NCBI RefSeq assembly: GCF_029227915.1
Contig: NC_079882.1
Span: 62,001 to 126,000, forward strand
Direction: 5' to 3'
DNA from: Hydractinia symbiolongicarpus
Taxonomy: Eukaryota; Cnidaria; Hydrozoa; Anthoathecata; Hydractiniidae
Length of the DNA: 64,000 nt
Part shown: one piece after another, positions 1 to 10,622 of the stretch
How positions within the stretch are numbered: the first letter of the stretch is position 1
How the letters are laid out: the number at the start of each line of letters is the position of its first letter
Made by a program: the position numbers and the translations under genes
The notes under the pieces: model-generated
What the model saw: the letters and a program-made list of their open reading frames with translations, nothing else
Told to the model about the DNA's origin: nothing
The model's database searches: none

Positions 1-1
1 C

Positions 2-207
2 CTGTAAAATTTAAAACACTAAGGTAATTTTATAGATAGATTTTATTTTATATAAGACACATTGTATTATTGATATATAATATACACATAATTTTTTTAA
101 GGAATCTGAAGTGATATGTGCCCAAAGAAGGAACTTTTGAAGCTATTTTTGTTTTTCCTTAATGTGAAATTTGATATTTATTTTAATTTAATAAAACATG
201 TCATTAC
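2..207 (-). other. Intron 2 with acceptor at the window edge
   Basis: Read on the minus strand, a donor GTAATG starts at 207 and a pyrimidine-rich TTTAAATTTTACAG ends at base 2. That leaves one base (G on the minus strand) of exon 3 at position 1. The split codon would be G|GN, a glycine, which keeps the Gly of the SGANG motif. The interval is AT-rich and has no coding frame of note. The donor is not a perfect consensus, so a retained-intron form ending at the stop at 188 remains possible. Confidence 0.55.
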
Positions 208-1027
208 CATTTGCCCCACTAATTCCATACATAGCACATAAATACTCGTAATCTCCATACATAAAGAGACGGATCTTCAAATTATTCCACTTCTGTTTTT
301 GTAGAATCCTAATTTGTGGTTTAAATCTTTCTAAGCAGATTCTTAAATTTGTCACGGAATCCTTTGCCTCAAATATGCTGAAGATGGTCGTATTTTCTTT
401 GCGATTAGGGTTTCTAATATTTGCCACTTGATAGCTCATTTTGAAACTGTTATCACCATGGTCACCACCAATTTTAACATGTATTTCATCATCCGGTATA
501 AATGAGTGATGAACTAATTGATTATTTTTACTCAGTTCTGTTAACCGGTTTAATATATGACCTACAACATTGTAAAGGTATACCCAAGGCTTGGGATCTA
601 CAACAAGCTGCTTATTACTACTACTAAATTTTCGAGTTAGAGGAGCTAGCTCAGCAACAAGCCCTTTCCCTATCCACTTGTCTGCAACCTGTCTTGTTGT
701 TTTTTCAGATGCAAGTTTGATGTCAAAAGTGGCAAGCCATCGGGAAATATTTCGCATAAGGTTCCATGGCAAATTCAAGGTGGCTTTCATGGCGGCAGCA
801 GTCTCAGCTGGAATGGAGACATGATGGATTTCTGCGATTATTTGTTTTCGCTGCTCCTTGTCACATTTTTTCATGATCGCAGCTGTTTGTTTCACAAATG
901 CATCATTTGAATTTCCTGAAATCATGTTGATTATATTTTTAGCTGTTTTGCTCCGATCAGATAAGCTTCTTTTACTACTTTCATTTGATAACTTTCTTGG
1001 CATGCTGATCGGTGTAACCGTTATTGG
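208..1027 (-). CDS. Exon 2: transposase-like D...D region of the same gene
   Basis: From the acceptor at 1028-1029 the frame continues in phase 0 with PITVTPIS before the internal Met at 1003, giving 273 codons plus one base. Numbering from that Met, the region is basic at first, then has IGGDHGDNSFKM (D181) and FMYGDYEYLCAMYGISGANG (D251). An acidic residue in a GGDHG context followed by GDYE(Y/F)L..MYG(I/L)SGA resembles the first two catalytic Asp blocks of RNase H-fold transposases of the CACTA/Chapaev kind, in which a Cys/His-rich segment follows the second Asp. That segment would fall in exon 3, outside the window. The unspliced frame runs on to a stop at 188-190, but GTAATG after base 208 is a usable donor. 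The third acidic residue is not visible, so activity cannot be judged. Assignment to a specific superfamily is uncertain. Confidence 0.72.
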
Positions 1028-1157
1028 CTAAAATAAAGAAATGTTTTTTATTTTTAGTCTTTGTTAGATATATAATATATATATATATAGTAGAAATATG
1101 AATAATTTTCAGGTAAATGCAGAAAAATATGTATATTCTAAATGTTTATTTATATAC
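1028..1157 (-). other. Intron 1 of the RAG1-N/transposase-like gene
   Basis: The 130-bp intron has donor GTATAT at 1157-1152 and acceptor TTTCTTTATTTTAG ending at 1028. Removing it joins exon 1 to exon 2 in phase 0 with no stop. It contains a TA-rich microsatellite at about 1068-1089. The small size and high AT content suit a compact AT-rich invertebrate intron. Confidence 0.8.
1068..1089. repeat. (TA)n microsatellite in intron 1
   Basis: A short imperfect run of alternating T and A, broken once by AA near 1074. It is ordinary for AT-rich introns. Confidence 0.8.
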
Positions 1158-1643
1158 CTGTGGTCCTTTTGTAGCAAATTGAATTGTTTGATTCGGTAGT
1201 TTTGACTGTTTAATTTTGATACCAACCAAATGTGTCATGCATTTTTCAATAATTGTCGGTACAGGCTTAGACGGACTTAGCTTTAAAATGTCGTTGGGTG
1301 TCATCAATTCTGGCTCAATGGTTTTTTTCGGCCTTCCACCTTTTTTAGATTTTATAGGCCGTCCCCCTTTAGATTTAATTTTCGAGAAATTTGATGCACT
1401 GCCTTCTTTCCATCTTACTGGGCATTTTGATGTTTTTGTGCCCCGCAAATTACAATTTTGCATTGTGCAGTAACATTTATTACAAAATTTTGGTGGATGT
1501 ATTTTGTTTACATCTTGCTCAAAGTCCTCCTGAAATGCTGACTGAAGGCCAGAAAGGTTTTCCTTTACAAGATAGGAAACTCTTCCATTCAAAATATTTC
1601 CACATATGCGACAAAGTTTGGTTAGATCTGTATGTTCTGCCAT
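1158..1643 (-). CDS. Exon 1 of a RAG1-N-terminal-like, transposase-related gene
   Basis: The exon encodes 162 residues from an ATG at 1643. An in-frame TAG lies seven codons upstream, so this is the first available Met unless an upstream exon splices in at that TAG. Visible ligands are C11 and C14 (CRICG), H49, C54, C57, C59, C64 and C74. The stretch FEQDVNKIHPPKFCNKCY resembles the zinc-binding IHPxxFCxxCW region in the N-terminal part of vertebrate RAG1. Two GGRP motifs (residues 93-96 and 102-105, the second followed by KK) look like AT-hooks and recall the GGRP of the RAG1 nonamer-binding domain. Unspliced, the frame stops three codons after Gln162, but CAG|GTATAT at 1158/1157 is a good donor. 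Domesticated gene or live transposon cannot be told apart here. RAG1-like identity is inference from motifs; coding status is well supported by splice phase. Confidence 0.78.
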
Positions 1644-2241
1644 TCTATAGCTATAATTATTCTAAAAAATAATATTATGTAACCAGTTTAATCGTTGCCT
1701 TTCCAATTATATTTTTTAACTTAGTCAAAAGCTTTTTGCAAACATAAAGTTTCACATTTCATGACCATAAGCTTTTTTTCCTGTCTGTGCCACCATTTTA
1801 AAAATTTGAATTTTGTTCAACTTTGATGACAAATATTTTTCAGAAAAAAACTGAAAGCAGTATGGAACTTTAAAAAATAGAAAGTATAATCCTTGGGCTT
1901 TCGTAACATATAAGTTTGATTAGGTGAAAAACTCTATATAACGTTATAGCCGACCTGTTAGCTAGGTCACTTTTTGACTCGACATTTACCGTCTCGTCTT
2001 ATTTACGTTTGTTGCGCTTGGAAACGACAACAAAATTGTTTTTTGATTTTTTCCACAGCATCTGAAGACCTTAGATGCTAGTTAAATAGATTTACATAAG
2101 GTCACGCGAGAGTAAAATTTCTGTTATCGACATTAGAAGTTGTGCCTTTATCAGCAACTTTGTTACAAAATTTTGGAAGCTCGCCCCAGACTCCCGGCAA
2201 ATGCGCTTAAATTCCATTGTACGGCCGTTTGAATCACCCGT
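1644..2241. other. Non-coding flank between the gene and the satellite array
   Basis: No convincing open frame or known element is visible. The first 300 bases are AT-rich, while about 1940-2240 has more GC. It should include the promoter and 5' UTR of the minus-strand gene, but I cannot place a start site. A pyrimidine tract ending in CAG at 2058 looks like a plus-strand acceptor without a supporting exon. Two small inverted repeats are annotated separately. No monomer-like sequence is seen before 2242. Confidence 0.6.
2057..2079. repeat. Perfect 7-bp inverted repeat (hairpin)
   Basis: Arms AGCATCT (2057-2063) and AGATGCT (2073-2079) are exact reverse complements around a 9-base loop. There is no T-run or gene end beside it. 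It could be chance or a protein site. Confidence 0.6.
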
Positions 2242-2250
2242 GAGTACGGG
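2237..2250. repeat. Small dyad at the left array boundary
   Basis: CCCGT (2237-2241) and ACGGG (2246-2250) are reverse complements with GAGT between them. The satellite match begins at the GAGT, so the dyad spans the junction of unique and repeated DNA. Confidence 0.6.
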
Positions 2251-2505
2251 ATTTACAAGAAATCGCGTGTTTTCGTTTGCCGGCGATTAAACTTCCTTTT
2301 TTCAGCGTCTCATCAAAAATGAAAAAAATTTTGAAAATTGCAAGTCTCATGCGTTTTAGTGCTGAAAAAATAATTTAAAAAATCGTTCGGGAAATGAGTT
2401 TACTCCCTGGGTACTTTCTTTGTGTACTTTTGACTATACGGGCCGACTCCGGGGTTTACGGGAAATCGCGGGTTTTCGTTTGCCGGCAATTAAACTTCTT
2501 TTATT

Positions 2506-3926
2506 CAGCGATTCATCAAAAATGAAAACATTTTTGAAAACTACAAGTCTCATGCGTTTTAGTGATGAAAAAATGATTTAAAAAATCGTTCGGGAAATGA
2601 GTTTACTCCCTGGGTACTTCTCTGTATACTTTTGACTATACAGGCCGAGTCCGGGATTTACGGAAAATCGCGTGTTTTCGTTTGCCGGCGATTAAACTCC
2701 TTTTTTTCAGCGTCTTATCAAAAATAAATTTTTTTTTGAAAACTACAAGTCTCATGCGTTTTACTGGTGAAAAAATTATTTAAAAAATCGTTCCGGGAAA
2801 TGAGTTTACTCCCTGGGTACTTTCTTTGTATACTTCTGACTAAACGGACCGAGTCAGGGACTTACGGGAAATCGCGGGTTTCCGTTTGCCGGCGATTAAA
2901 CTTCTTTTTGTCAGCGTCTCCTTAAAAATGAAAACATTTTTGAAAACTACAAGTCTCATGCGTTTTAGTGCTGAAAAAATAATTTAAAAAATCGTTCGGA
3001 AAATGAGTTTACTCCCTGGGTAATTTTTTTGTATACGTTTGACTATACGGGCCGAGTCCGGGATTTACGGGTAATCGCGGGTTTTTGTTTGCCGGCGATT
3101 AAACTTCCTTTTTTCAGCGTCTCATCAAAAATGAAAAAAATTTTGAAAATTGCAAGTCTCATGCGTTTTAGTGCTGAAAAAATAATTTAAAAAATCGTTC
3201 GGGAAATGAGTTTACTCCCTGGGTACTTTCTTTGTGTACTTTTGACTATACGGGCCGAGTCCGGGATTTACGGGAAATCGCGGGTTTTGGTTTGCCGGCG
3301 ATTAAACTTATTTTATTCAGCGTCTCCTTAAAAATGAAAACATTTTTGAAAACTACAAGTCTCATGCGTTTTAGTGCTGAAAAAATAATTTAAAAAATCG
3401 TTCGGAAAATGAGTTTACTCCCTGGGTAATTTTTTTGTATACGTTTGACTATACGGGCCGAGTCCGGGATTTACGGGTAATCGCGGGTTTTTGTTTGCCG
3501 GCGATTAAACTTCCTTTTTTCAGCGTCTCATCAAAAATGAAAAAAATTTTGAAAATTGCAAGTCTCATGCGTTTTAGTGCTGAAAAAATAATTTAAAAAA
3601 TCGTTCGGGAAATGAGTTTACTCCCTGGGTACTTTCTTTGTGTACTTTTGACTATACGGGCTGAGTCCGGGATTTACGGAAAATCGCGGGTTTTCGTTTG
3701 CCGGCAATTAAACTTCTTTTATTCAGCGTCTCATCAAAAATGAAAACATTTTTGAAAACTACAAGTCTCATGCGTTTTACTGGTGAAAAAATAATGTAAA
3801 AAATCGTTCGGGAAATGGGTTTACTCCCTGGGTACTTTCTTTGTGTACTTTTGACTATACGGGCCAAGTCCAGGATTTACGGAAAATCGCGGGTTTTCGT
3901 TTGCCGGCAATTAAACTTCTTTTATT
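2506..3926. repeat. Higher-order unit of 7 monomers (1,421 bp)
   Basis: Bounded by the diagnostic CAGCGATTCATC monomer at 2506 and 3927; most other monomers have CAGCGTCTCATC. The spacing is exactly 7 x 203. It opens with the monomer order ACTTCTCTG, then TTCCGGG/CAGGGACT, then GTAATTT, which recurs in later units. Confidence 0.8.
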
Positions 3927-5550
3927 CAGCGATTCATCAAAAATGAAAACATTTTTGAAAACTACAAGTCTCATGCGTTTTAGTGATGAAAAAATGATTT
4001 AAAAAATCGTTCGGGAAATGAGTTTACTCCCTGGGTACTTCTCTGTATACTTTTGACTATACAGGCCGAGTCCGGGATTTACGGGAAATCGCGTGTTTTC
4101 GTTTGCCGGCGATTAAACTCCTTTTTTTCAGCGTCTCATCAAAAATAAATTTTTTTTTGAAAACTACAAGTCTCATGCGTTTTACTGGTGAAAAAATTAT
4201 TTAAAAAATCGTTCCGGGAAATGAGTTTACTCCCTGGGTACTTTCTTTGTATACTTCGGACTAAACGGGCCGAGTCAGGGACTTACGGGAAATCGCGGGT
4301 TTCCGTTTGCCGGCGATTAAACTTCTTTTTGTCAGCGTCTCCTTAAAAATGAAAACATTTTTTAAAACTACAAGTCTCATCCGTTTTAGTGCTGAAAAAA
4401 TAATTTAAAAAATCGTTCAGGAAATGAGTTTACTCCCTGGGTACTTTCTTTGTATACTTTTGACTATACGGGCCGAGTACGGGATTTACAAGAAATCGCG
4501 TGTTTTCGTTTGCCGGCGATTAAACTTCCTTTTTTCAGCGTCTCATCAAAAATGAAAAAAATTTTGAAAATTGCAAGTCTCATGCGTTTTAGTGCTGAAA
4601 AAATAATTTAAAAAATCGTTCGGGAAATGAGTTTACTCCCTGGGTACTTTCTTTGTGTACTTTTGACTATACGGGCCGACTCCGGGGTTTACGGGAAATC
4701 ACGGGTTTTCGTTTGCCGGCGATTAAACTTCTTTTATTCAGTGTCTCATCAAAAATGAAAACATTTTTTAAAACTACAAGTCTCATCCGTTTTAGTGCTG
4801 AAAAAATAATTTAAAAAATCGTTCGGAAAATGAATTTACTCCCTGCGTACCTTCTTTGTATACTTTTGAATATACGGGCCGACTCCGGGGTTTACGGGAA
4901 ATCGCGTGTTTTCGTTTACCGGCGATTAAACCTCTTTTATTCCATGTCTCATCAAAAATGAAAATTTTTTTGAAAACTACAAGTCTCATGCGTTTTAGTG
5001 ATGAAAAAATAATTTAAAAAATCGTTCGGGAAATGAGTTTACTCCCTGGGTACTTTCTTTGTATACTTTTCACTATACGGGCCGAGTCCGGGATTTACGG
5101 GAAATCGCGGGTTTTGGTTTGCCGGCGATTAAACTTATTTTATTCAGCGTCTCAAAAAAAATGAAAACATTTTTGAAAACTACAAGTCTCATGCGTTTTA
5201 CTGGTGAAAAAATAATTTAAAAAATCGTTCGGGAAATGGGTTTACTCCCTGGGTACTTTCTTTGTGTACTTTTGACTATACGGGCTGAGTCCGGGATTTA
5301 CGGAAAATCGCGGGTTTTCGTTTGCCGGCAATTAAACTTCTTTTATTCAGCGTCTCATCAAAAATGAAAACATTTTTGAAAACTACAAGTCTCATGCGTT
5401 TTACTGGTGAAAAAATAATGTAAAAAATCGTTCGGGAAATGGGTTTACTCCCTGGGTACTTTCTTTGTGTACTTTTGACTATACGGGCCGAGTCCGGGAT
5501 TTACGGAAAATCGCGGGTTTTCGTTTGCCGGCAATTAAACTTCTTTTATT
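3927..5550. repeat. Higher-order unit of 8 monomers (1,624 bp)
   Basis: Runs from one CAGCGATTCATC monomer to the next, exactly 8 x 203 bp. Its order is ACTTCTCTG, TTCCGGG, TACAAG, CCGACTCCGGGG, TGCGTACC/TTCCATG, TTTTGG, GGGCTGAG and a final monomer with AATGTAA. The following unit shows the same order with one monomer added. Confidence 0.85.
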
Positions 5551-7376
5551 CAGCGATTCATCAAAAATGAAAACATTTTTGAAAACTACAAGTCTCATGC
5601 GTTTTAGTGATGAAAAAATGATTTAAAAAATCGTTCGGGAATTGAGTTTACTCCCTGGGTACTTCTCTGTATACTTTTGACTATACAGGCCGAGTCCGGG
5701 ATTTACGGGAAATCGCGTGTTTTCGTTTGACGGCGATTAAACTCCTTTTTTTCAGCGTCTCATCAAAAATAAATTTTTTTTTGAAAACTACAAGTCTCAT
5801 GCGTTTTACTGGTGAAAAAATTATTTAAAAAATCGTTCCGGGAAATGAGTTTACTCCCTGGGTACTTTCTTTGTATACTTCTGACTAAACGGGCCGAGTC
5901 AGGGACTTACGGGAAATCGCGGGTTTCCGTTTGCCGGCGATTAAACTTCTTTTTGTCAGCGTCTCCTTAAAAATGAAAACATTTTTGAAAACTACAAGTC
6001 TCATGCGTTTTAGTGCTGAAAAAATAATTTAAAAAATCGTTCGGAAAATGAGTTTACTCCCTGGGTAATTTCTTTGTATACGTTTGACTATACGGGCCGA
6101 GTCCGGGATTTACGGGTAAGCGCGGGTTTTCGTTTGCCGGCGATTAAACTTCCTTTTTTCAGCGTCTCATCAAAAATGAAAAAAATTTTGAAAATTGCAA
6201 GTCTCATGCGTTTTAGTGCTGAAAAAATAATTTAAAAAATCGTTCAGGAAATGAGTTTACTCCCTGGGTACTTTCTTTGTATACTTTTGACTATACGGGC
6301 CGAGTACGGGATTTACAAGAAATCGCGTGTTTTCGTTTGCCGGCGATTAAACTTCCTTTTTTCAGCGTCTCATCAAAAATGAAAAAATTTTGAAAATTGC
6401 AAGTCTCATGCGTTTTAGTGCTGAAAAAATAATTTAAAAAATCGTTCGGGAAATGAGTTTACTCCCTGGGTACTTTCTTTGTGTACTTTTGACTATACGG
6501 GCCGACTCCGGGGTTTACGGGAAATCGCGGGTTTTCGTTTGCCGGCGATTAAACTTCTTTTATTCAGTGTCTCATCAAAAATGAAAACATTTTTTAAAAC
6601 TACAAGTCTCATCCGTTTTAGTGCTGAAAAAATAATTTAAAAAATCGTTCGGGAAATGAATTTACTCCCTGCGTACCTTCTTTGTATACTTTTGACTATA
6701 CGGGCCGACTTCGGGGTTTACGGGAAATCGCGTGTTTTCGTTTACCGGCGATTAAACCTCTTTTATTCCATGTCTCATCAAAAATGAAAATTTTTTTGAA
6801 AACTACAAGTCTCATGCGTTTTAGTGATGAAAAAATAATTTAAAAAATCGTTCGGGAAATGAGTTTACTCCCTGGGTACTTTCTTTGTATACTTTTCACT
6901 ATACGGGCCGAGTCCGGGATTTACGGGAAATCGCGGGTTTTGGTTTGCCGGCGATTAAACTTATTTTATTCAGCGTCTCAAAAAAAATGAAAACATTTTT
7001 GAAAACTACAAGTCTCATGCGTTTTACTGGTGAAAAAATAATTTAAAAAATCGTTCGGGAAATGGGTTTACTCCCTGGGTACTTTCTTTGTGTACTTTTG
7101 ACTATACGGGCTGAGTCCGGGATTTACGGAAAATCGCGGGTTTTCGTTTGCCGGCAATTAAACTTCTTTTATTCAGCGTCTCATCAAAAATGAAAACATT
7201 TTTGAAAACTACAAGTCTCATGCGTTTTACTGGTGAAAAAATAATGTAAAAAATCGTTCGGGAAATGGGTTTACTCCCTGGGTACTTTCTTTGTGTACTT
7301 TTGACTATACGGGCCGAGTCCGGGATTTACGGAAAATCGCGGGTTTTCGTTTGCCGGCAATTAAACTTCTTTTATT
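5551..7376. repeat. Higher-order unit of 9 monomers (1,826 bp)
   Basis: Same diagnostic order as the preceding unit with a GTAATTT-type monomer inserted after the TTCCGGG one. Private variants shared with the next unit include GGGAATTGAG (near 5637 and 7464) and GTTTGACGGC (near 5727 and 7554), about 1,827 bp apart, which points to a recent exchange between the two. Confidence 0.85.
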
Positions 7377-10300
7377 CAGCGATTCATCAAAAATGAAAAC
7401 ATTTTTGAAAACTACAAGTCTCATGCGTTTTAGTGATGAAAAAATGATTTAAAAAATCGTTCGGGAATTGAGTTTACTCCCTGGGTACTTCTCTGTATAC
7501 TTTTGACTATACAGGCCGAGTCCGGGATTTACGGGAAATCGCGTGTTTTCGTTTGACGGCGATTAAACTCCTTTTTTTCAGCGTCTCATCAAAAATAAAT
7601 TTTTTTTTGAAAACTACAAGTCTCATGCGTTTTACTGGTGAAAAAATTATTTAAAAAATCGTTCCGGGAAATGAGTTTACTCCCTGGGTACTTTCTTTGT
7701 ATACTTCTGACTAAACGGGCCGAGTCAGGGACTTACGGGAAATCGCGGGTTTCCGTTTGCCGGCGAACAAACTTCTTTTTGTCAGCGTCTCCTTAAAAAT
7801 GAAAACATTTTTGAAAACTACAAGTCTCATGCGTTTTAGTGCTGAAAAAATAATTTAAAAAATCGTTCGGAAAATGAGTTTACTCCCTGGGTAATTTCTT
7901 TGTATACGTTTGACTATACGGGCCGAGTCCGGGATTTACGGGTAAGCGCGGGTTTTCGTTTGCCGGCGATTAAACTTCCTTTTTTCAGCGTCTCATCAAA
8001 AATGAAAAAAATTTTGAAAATTGCAAGTCTCATGCGTTTTAGTGCTGAAAAAATAATTTAAAAAATCGTTCGGGAAATGAGTTTACTCCCTGGGTACTTT
8101 CTTTGTGTACTTTTGACTATACGGGCCGACTCCGGGGTTTACGGGAAATCGCGGGTTTTCGTTTGCCGGCGATTAAACTTCTTTTATTCAGTGTCTCATC
8201 AAAAATGAAAACATTTTTTAAAACTACAAGTCTCATCCGTTTTAGTGCTGAAAAAATAATTTAAAAAATCGTTCGGGAAATGCGTTTACTCCCTGCGTAC
8301 CTTCTTTGTATACTTTTGACTATACGGGCCGACTCCGGAGTTTACGGGAAATCGCGTGTTTTCGTTTACCGGTGATTAAACCTCTTTTATTCCATGTCTC
8401 ATCAAAAATGAAAATTTTTTTGAAAACTACAAGTCTCATGCGTTTTAGTGATGAAAAAATAATTTAAAAAATCGTTCGGGAAATGAGTTTACTCCCTGGG
8501 TACTTTCTTTGTATACTTTTGACTATACGGGCCGAGTCCGGGATTTACGGGAAATCGCGAGTTTTGGTTTGCCGGCGATTAAACTTATTTTATTCAGCGT
8601 CTCAAAAAAAATGAAAACATTTTTGAAAACTACAAATCTCATGCGTTTTACTGGTGAAAAAATAATTTAAAAAATCGTTCGGGAAATGGGTTTACTCCCT
8701 GGGTACTTTCTTTGTGTACTTTTGACTATACGGGCTGAGTCCGGGATTTACGGAAAATCGCGGGTTTTCGTTTGCCGGCAATTAAACTTCTTCTGTTCAG
8801 CGTCTCATCAAAAATGAAAATATTTTTGAAAACTACAAGTCTCATGCGTTTTAGTGCCGAAAAAATAATTTAAAAAATCGTTCAGAAAAAGAGTTTACTC
8901 CCTGGATACTTTCTTTGTGTACTTTTGACTATACGGGCCGACTCCGGGGTTTACGGGAAATCGCGGGTTTTCGTTTGCCGGCGATTAAACTTCTTTTATT
9001 CAGTGTCTCATCAAAAATGAAAACAATTTTTAAAACTACAAGTTTCATCCGTTTTAGTGCTGAAAAAATAATTTAAAAAATCGTTCGGGAAATGCGTTTA
9101 CTCCCTGCGTACCTTTTTATATACTTTTGACTATACGGGCCGACTCCGGGGTTTACGGGAAATCGCGTGTTTTCGTTTACCGGCGATTAAACCTCTTTTA
9201 TTCCATGTCTCATCAAAAATGAAAATTTTTTTGAAAACTACAAGTCTCATGCGTTTTAGTGATGAAAAAATAATTTAAAAAATCGTTCGGGAAATGAGTT
9301 TACTCCCTGGGTACTTTCTTTGTATACTTTTGACTATACGGGCCGAGTCCGGGATTTACGGGAAATCGCGGGTTTTGGTTTGCCGGCGATTAAACTTATT
9401 TTATTCAGCGTCTCAAAAAAAATGAAAACATTTTTGAAAACTACAAGTCTCATGCGTTTTACTGGTGAAAAAATAATTTAAAAAATCGTTCGGGAAATGG
9501 GTTTACTCCCTGGGTACTTTCTTTGTGTACTTTTGACTATACGGGCTGAGTCCGGGATTTACGGAAAATCGCGGGTTTTCGTTTGCCGGCAATTAAACTT
9601 CTTTTATTCAGCGTCTCATCAAAAATGAAAACATTTTTGAAAACTACAAGTCTCATGCGTTTTACTGGTGAAAAAATAATGTAAAAAATCGTTCGGGAAA
9701 TGGGTTTACTCCCTGGGTACTTTCTTTGTGTACTTTTGACTATACGGGCCGAGTCCAGGATTTACGGAAAATCGCGGGTTTTCGTTTGCCGGCAATTAAA
9801 CTTCTTTTATTCAGCGATTCATCAAAAATGAAAACATTTTTGAAAACTACAAGTCTCATGCGTTTTAGTGATGAAAAAATGATTTAAAAAATCGTTCGGG
9901 AAATGAGTTTACTCCCTGGGTACTTCTCTGTATACTTTTGACTATACAGGCCGAGTCCGGGATTTACGGGAAATCGCGTGTTTTCGTTTGCCGGCGATTA
10001 AACTCCTTTTTTTCAGCGTCTCATCAAAAATAAATTTTTTTTTGAAAACTACAAGTCTCATGCGTTTTACTGGTGAAAAAATTATTTAAAAAATCGTTCC
10101 GGGAAATGAGTTTACTCCCTGGGTACTTTCTTTGTATACTTCTGACTAAACGGGCCGAGTCAGGGACTTACGGGAAATCGCGGGTTTCCGTTTGCCGGCG
10201 ATTAAACTTCTTTTTGTCAGCGTCTCCTTAAAAATGAAAACATTTTTGAAAAGTACAAGTCTCATGCGTTTTAGTGCTGAAAAAATAATTTAAAAAATCG

Positions 10301-10420
10301 TTCGGAAAATGAGTTTACACCCTGGGTAATTTCTTTGTATACGTTTGACTATACGGGCCGAGTCCGGGATTTACGGGTAATCGCGGGTTTTCGTTTGCCG
10401 GCGATTAAACTTCTTTTATT
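7377..10420. repeat. Superunit copy 1: 12 + 3 monomers
   Basis: A 12-monomer unit (7377-9811) ends at a CAGCGATTCATC monomer and is followed by a 3-monomer linker ending at 10421. Ordered markers are GTTTGACGG, TTCCGGG, GTAATTT, TGCGTACC, TTCCATG, TTTTGG, TACAAATCTC (8632), GGGCTGAG, CTTCTTCTGTTC and CAGAAAAAGAG (8883). The second half repeats TGCGTACC, TTCCATG and TTTTGG. The linker carries TTTACACCCTGGG. All reappear in order in copies 2 and 3. Confidence 0.88.
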
Positions 10421-10622
10421 CAGCGATTCATCAAAAATGAAAACATTTTTGAAAACTAAAAGTCTCATGCGTTTTAGTGATGAAAAAATGATTTAAAAAA
10501 TCGTTCGGGAAATGAGTTTACTTCCTGGGTACTTCTTTGTATACTTTTGACTATACGGGCCGAGTCCGGGATTTACGGAAAATCGCGGGTTTTCGTTTGC
10601 CGGCAATTAAACTTCTTTTATT

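Noticed and set aside
591-824. Plus-strand frames at 591-824, 1216-1473 and 1391-1672
   Set aside because: They are antisense to the spliced minus-strand gene and have no family features.
1935-1941. TATATAA on the plus strand
   Set aside because: The area is AT-rich and no plus-strand gene lies downstream before the satellite.
2040-2060. Plus-strand splice acceptor (pyrimidine tract plus CAG)
   Set aside because: No open exon or convincing donor follows.
2180-2241. Possible degenerate monomer before the array edge (CCGGCAAATGCG...TTAAATTCC)
   Set aside because: The similarity to CCGGCAATTAAACTTC is short and out of order with respect to the next monomer.
3048-3070. tRNA-like B box in GGGCCGAGTCC of the monomer
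   Set aside because: It matches the general B-box pattern in part but lacks the TTC core, and no A box lies at a suitable distance, so a tRNA-derived origin is not supported.
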